From Emydura subglobosa (lineage: Eukaryota > Chordata > Testudines > Chelidae): DNA of 64,000 nt. This document shows, one piece after another, positions 59,841 through 64,000 of the stretch (position 1 is its first letter; every line of letters starts with the position of its first letter). The notes under the pieces were generated by a model that had not been told where the DNA came from, did not search any database, and saw nothing but the letters and a program-made list of their open reading frames with translations. The DNA is taken from assembly GCA_007922225.1 (NCBI GenBank), contig ML679995.1, forward strand, positions 1,451,653 through 1,515,652, in the 5' to 3' direction. Position numbers and translations under genes: made by a program.

Positions 59841-60240
59841 TACTGTAGCACCTCAGAGTTACAAACACCAGAGTTAGGAACTGACCGGTCAGCCACACAT
59901 CTCATTTGGAACCAGAAACACACAAAGAGGCAGCAGCAGAGACAACAACAACAAAAAAGCAAATACAGTGCAGTGCTGTGTTAAAAATAAACTATTAATA
60001 AAAGAAAGGGAAAGTTTTAGAAAAGATAAGGAAACTGTTTCTGTGCTTGTTTCGTTTAAATTAAGATGGTTAAAAGCAGCATTTTTCTTGTGCATAGTAA
60101 AGTTCCAAAGCTGTATTAAGACAATGTTCAGTTGTAAACTTTTGAAAGAGCAATCATGATGGTTTGTTCAGAGCTACGAACATTTCAGAGTTTACGAACA
60201 ACCTCCATTCCCGAGGGGTTTGTAACTCTGAGGTATACTG
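59841..60240 (-). mobile_element. Tigger/mariner-like non-autonomous DNA transposon
   Basis: The left end TACTGTAGCACCTCAGAGTTACAAAC and the right end GTTTGTAACTCTGAGGTATACTG are inverted repeats about 25 bp long, enclosing about 350 bp. The subterminal 'acgaac' motif is repeated. TA at the edges is compatible with Tc1/mariner insertion. I recognise the body ('gaccggtcag', 'caatcatgatggtttgttc') as a common turtle element. It encodes no protein. Confidence 0.8.
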
Positions 60241-62032
60241 TCCATAAGCCCAGGTTTCTAAAGCTATACAGCTACTGTAGACACTATTTCCTCCTACCAA
60301 AAGGTCCTGTTCACTAATAGTGTAAAGAGCTCCTGGATGACTTCCCTTTACACTCAATATTTATCATTCACACTTTCCCCACACAGTGTTCTGTGTGCAC
60401 AAGAATTTTTTTTTTAATTTCTAGGTGAATTCACACCCTACCGATCCTGAGTAGGTTTCCCTCCCTCCCCAAGTCAGTGAATAAGGATCTCACGCAAAGG
60501 GTATGTAGTGTAACTGAATTCTCACCCATACCCTTGTCTATACTATGTTAAGTTACAATGCCCATACAGTTTTTTGTAAATCCCTCCATAGATCTACCAT
60601 AGAACGCTGTTTACAGTGTACCTCAGAACCTCTATAACAGGTGTCTCTGACCTTGATTGCGGCCTGGGGTGTGGAGGGAAGGTCACATACAGCTCCTCAA
60701 ACCCACCAGCAGAGCCGCCTTTTGAACGTTTTACTTCCCTGGACTCATCATTTAAGCTCACAGCACTCACTGTATGGAGAAGGAGATTTCTGTTCTTGTT
60801 CTCAGACACAGGACTCTCATGCCCACCCTATGTCCACGTTCTTTTTTAATTTGCTATTTTAGAATCCCCATTGCCCTGGCATCTAGGTACTGCAGCTCTT
60901 AAAATCAATCTCATTTAATACATAATTTTAATGATTTCCCCTTAAACTTGTCTACCTCCTTACCCTGCAAGGGCTTAACTGCAGCAACCTTTGCCAGAGC
61001 GTCCTGTACTCGCCTTTAGTGTTATATAAAATATTCAGCACCCCATTACATGGCTGACCCTATGATTTAAGGAATAATGCTCTAGGGGTTAGGGTGGTAG
61101 CCCAGGATTTGGGAGACTGCCTGTGACACCTTGGACAAGCCACTTTATGTCCCTGTGCCTCAGTTCTCTATCCATAAAGAAGGGATTAAAAAGTGCTTCC
61201 CTGTTTCATAGGGATGTTACCAGGATAAGTATGTCAAGGCTGTGCAGCACTTAAATTCTGCCATAGTGGGGGCCACAGAAAGTACCGAAGATAGACAGAT
61301 ATGAAGGGCAAACCCTGGCTCTACAAAGCTTCATCCTAGGAATCAGCAGCAGAAACATCCCTGTTGACCAAGATTATCAAGATTGAACATGGGACAGACA
61401 TGGTTTCAAGTAGTCACGTTCCAGATTATTTCTAGACTGAACCCATCACTTGGCATTACAGCTGGCAGCAAAGGGATGGCCAGTGCTGAGCAAAAGAGTT
61501 CCAGGATCACCATGGCAACCCGCATCACCTAGGACACAGGAGGCAGCCGCAGTGTGCAGGAGCTGGAGCTTCTACGTGGTCTTGGAAAGACACCTCCAAG
61601 TCAAGTTCTTCCTTAGTGGATCTCATCTATTTTTAGCTGATTCCTGGGTCCTGATTGGGGGATTCCACCTAGAATTATTCGGAATGTCAGACATCATTAC
61701 CAACCAGAGAAGTTGGCTGGCAAAAAAAAGTCTCCTGAACAGCAGCTGTCTCTAGCTCCCACAGCATCAGTTGCTTTGCTGAGTCCTCTTAATGATTAGG
61801 TTCAGATAGCATAAGAGCTTACTATACTGAAGCTCTGTAGTCTGTATCCAGGGTGCTTTTGGTAGAGGAGGAAAGTCTCTTTACCTACTCACAACTATAA
61901 ACTCTACCAAATGGCAGGAACTTACCACTTGAGTTGAGTGAGCTCATTTTATCCAGAGCTTAGGAACAGACACAGAAGGAAAAACATCATGAAAACAGTT
62001 AGGAGCATGTATTGTACTTTGGAAGGAAGGAC

Positions 62033-62053
62033 GGACGCGCGCGCACGCACACA
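62033..62053. repeat. Alternating purine-pyrimidine tract
   Basis: The tract GGACGCGCGCGCACGCACAC alternates purine and pyrimidine with a CG core, the pattern associated with Z-DNA. It is short and intronic. Confidence 0.7.
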
Positions 62054-63604
62054 TCCAAATCTATCTTCCACAGAACACATTTGCTTTTGTTGTAGAGAGA
62101 GGCCGTCCTGCTCTATCACACTGAATGCACACAGCCCAGGATAGATTGACTACACCAAGAGAACTGAATGAGGATTATACAGATGCTGACAATGGTGGGG
62201 AGGTCAGAATCTCAGGGTACAGCTGTGCAACAGCTGGACTAGAGGGGAGCCACGACCAATGTCTGAGACTCTTCTCTTCCCTTTTTATGTAAGTTCATTT
62301 TTATTTAAATTTGTATTTTTCAAGTTATGACCTAATTTAACATTTGCGTTTAAAGCAAAGGCAACAAGAACTATAATAATTTACTTTATTTTAAAGCCAG
62401 TTTTGATTAAAATTGTTGGAGGCTCGTAGAAGGCAAATTAAAGACTATTCAGAGTAACACTTACTTAGAACATTAGAATCTCCACAGGCAAGATCTTTCG
62501 AACATCCACATTCAGAAAAGGGCTAAGGTATGTCAAGTTTTCAGCTCTACTGCACCATCTGCACTGATGAGGTATACTTATACAGAACTACCTGCTCTGG
62601 AGTTCTTCAACCTTCCTTCAGCTCTTCATCATACAAACACTTCTCAGCCCACTAACTTCTCTGCTGCCAACCACAGGCCACAACAAAGACCACCCTATAA
62701 AAGGGGCACGCTGCATGTGTATACCCCTTCGAGTTATTGTTTCTGCATCAGTGTGCTGGGGGGTGTACAAGACACAACTGCAAGCCAGTTCTCTCCCTGA
62801 GAAACTTACAACTGAGAAGATATTGAGTTGGGTGTCAGGATGTGTTGTGATAAATGGACCAGCAAATTTACTGTAATTGTGAGCTCAACCGTCAAAAGTA
62901 TATGAACGTTCGTAAGATGTCACAATAACGTATAATAGCAAATATTGATTGAAAACAGTGTGAAGGGAGACAGAAAACCGAAATTAGTCTAAACAAGAGG
63001 GACAACTGATGTAGTTCAATGGCTATGTTAAAAACATGTTTGGTAAAAACAGAAGATGTGGAACCAGAAATTAATCAACCAAAATTGATGTGTCAAATAT
63101 TAGGTCTAATTCATGGACCAAATAGTGAGAGGAGGGACTATTCCACACCATTCCCTTTGTGGATCCTTAAAGAAAGATTTTGAGGGGCAGGAGAAGGAAG
63201 AACAGACAGAGGCTACAAAAGCGAGTTTCACAATCAAGGCTGCCACTCCTACCGCTTCCTAAGACCACAGGCCTTCGTCACCCTGATCCTCACTATACCG
63301 AACTAATGACAGAGTGACCCAGACAACATAGCCACCCCTACCAGCACCTGCTGAATCACAACCACCACAATCAGGAAACAGGATTGGACTTCAACAGCAG
63401 CAGCAATAGCTCCAACCCATCTTAACTAAAATCTTCTCTTTTCCCCAAAGAGACAGAGTTATTACTATCTTCGATACCATCTAAGGAGACTATCATGCAA
63501 GGGGTTTTTTCCTTCTAAAACTCCCTCCAACTAAATGGAAAGGGAACAAGGGATGCTGTTAAAATGAAAGCTCTACTTAATACATTTACATGTCAAAAGT
63601 TTTA

Positions 63605-64000
63605 ACTTGGCAAGTGTGCTCTTGTTGCCAAGAAGGCTAGTGGCATATTGGGCTGCATTAGTAGCAGCATTGCCAGCAGATCGAGGGAAGTGATCATTCC
63701 CCTCTATTCGGCATTGGTGAGGCCACATCTGGAGTACTGTGCCCCGTTTTGAGCCCCCCACTACAGGAAGGATGTGGACAAATTGGAGAGAGTCCAGCAG
63801 AGGGCAACAAAAATGATGAGGGGGCTGGAGCAAAAGACCTATGAGGAGAGGCTGAGGGAACTAGGCTTGGTGAGTCTGCAGAAGAGAAGAGCGAGGGGGG
63901 ATTTGATAGCAGCCTTTAACTACCTGACAGGGGGTTCCAGGGAGGATCGAGCGAGGCTGTTCTCAGTGGTGGCAGGTGACAGAACAAGGAGCAATGGTCT
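63605..64000 (+). mobile_element. CR1 LINE, truncated by the window edge
   Basis: It starts at 'agtgtgctcttgttgccaagaaggc' and decodes, with few breaks, as CR1 ORF2 C-terminal region: [75 protein letters not shown]. It continues past position 64000, where its 3' end should lie. Confidence 0.88.

Larger units (their letters stand above)
43347..64000 (-). other. First UNC13B intron in the window (over 20.6 kb)
   Basis: No recognised coding exon lies between 43347 and 64000. Besides the mobile elements listed separately, 43.4-45.4, 56.9-58.2, 59.0-59.8 and 60.3-63.6 kb look like unique intron. A 132-codon minus frame at 56964-57362 matches nothing I know. A 42-nt exon-like segment at 57426-57467 is discussed as a finding. 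Confidence 0.65.

Noticed and set aside
43347..64000. The missing exon upstream of window exon 1
   Set aside because: I looked on the minus strand for coding of LFAQDMKYAME, NQFPQELNVGKIS and STYEYIFNNCHELY and found none, so it should lie beyond 64000.

Overview
The window is vertebrate nuclear DNA. It is intron- and repeat-dominated, with no prokaryotic gene structure. The repeats point to a sauropsid and most likely a turtle: CR1 LINEs with the (ATTCTATG)n 3' tail, several DIRS-type tyrosine-recombinase retrotransposon copies, long retroviral-type LTRs, and MITEs with termini I associate with chelonian genomes. The turtle assignment is inference from repeat types; no species-level marker was tested.

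The only host gene I can support runs right to left on the minus strand. Ten exons between 43346 and 422 splice into one uninterrupted frame of 342 codons plus a split first codon. Every junction has GT/AG ends and matching phase. The product is the central part of a Munc13/UNC13 presynaptic priming factor: the MUN domain, including MHD1 with the LNQSF motif, and the first part of MHD2. Diagnostic residues ([45 protein letters not shown]) fit the UNC13B (Munc13-2) paralogue better than UNC13A or UNC13C. The exons for the C1/C2B and early MUN region must lie beyond 64000. Those for the end of MUN and the C2C domain must lie below position 1.

Layout by region. 1-4.6 kb: the last two window exons, a young foldback element with 61-bp inverted arms, and a CR1 end. 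4.6-13.5 kb: two large CR1 copies and a MITE. 13.5-19.3 kb: a DIRS-like copy with gag, RT, RNase H and a 3' terminal-repeat remnant, bracketed by an inverted pair of another repeat. 19.3-32.5 kb: CR1 3' ends, a small palindrome, and a hAT-type MITE inserted in a CR1 fragment. 32.5-37 kb: a dense exon cluster. 37-43 kb: a CR1 tail and a CpG-rich MITE. 43.3-64 kb: the long first intron, holding three more DIRS-like segments. Two of these look like one element split by an LTR, itself split by a second LTR with a 5-bp target duplication, itself split by a CR1 copy. All DIRS-like segments read in the same direction as UNC13B.

The unusual material is transposon architecture rather than a new gene system. 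The host observation most worth testing is a 42-nt, phase-1-symmetric exon-like segment at 57426-57467 in the first intron.
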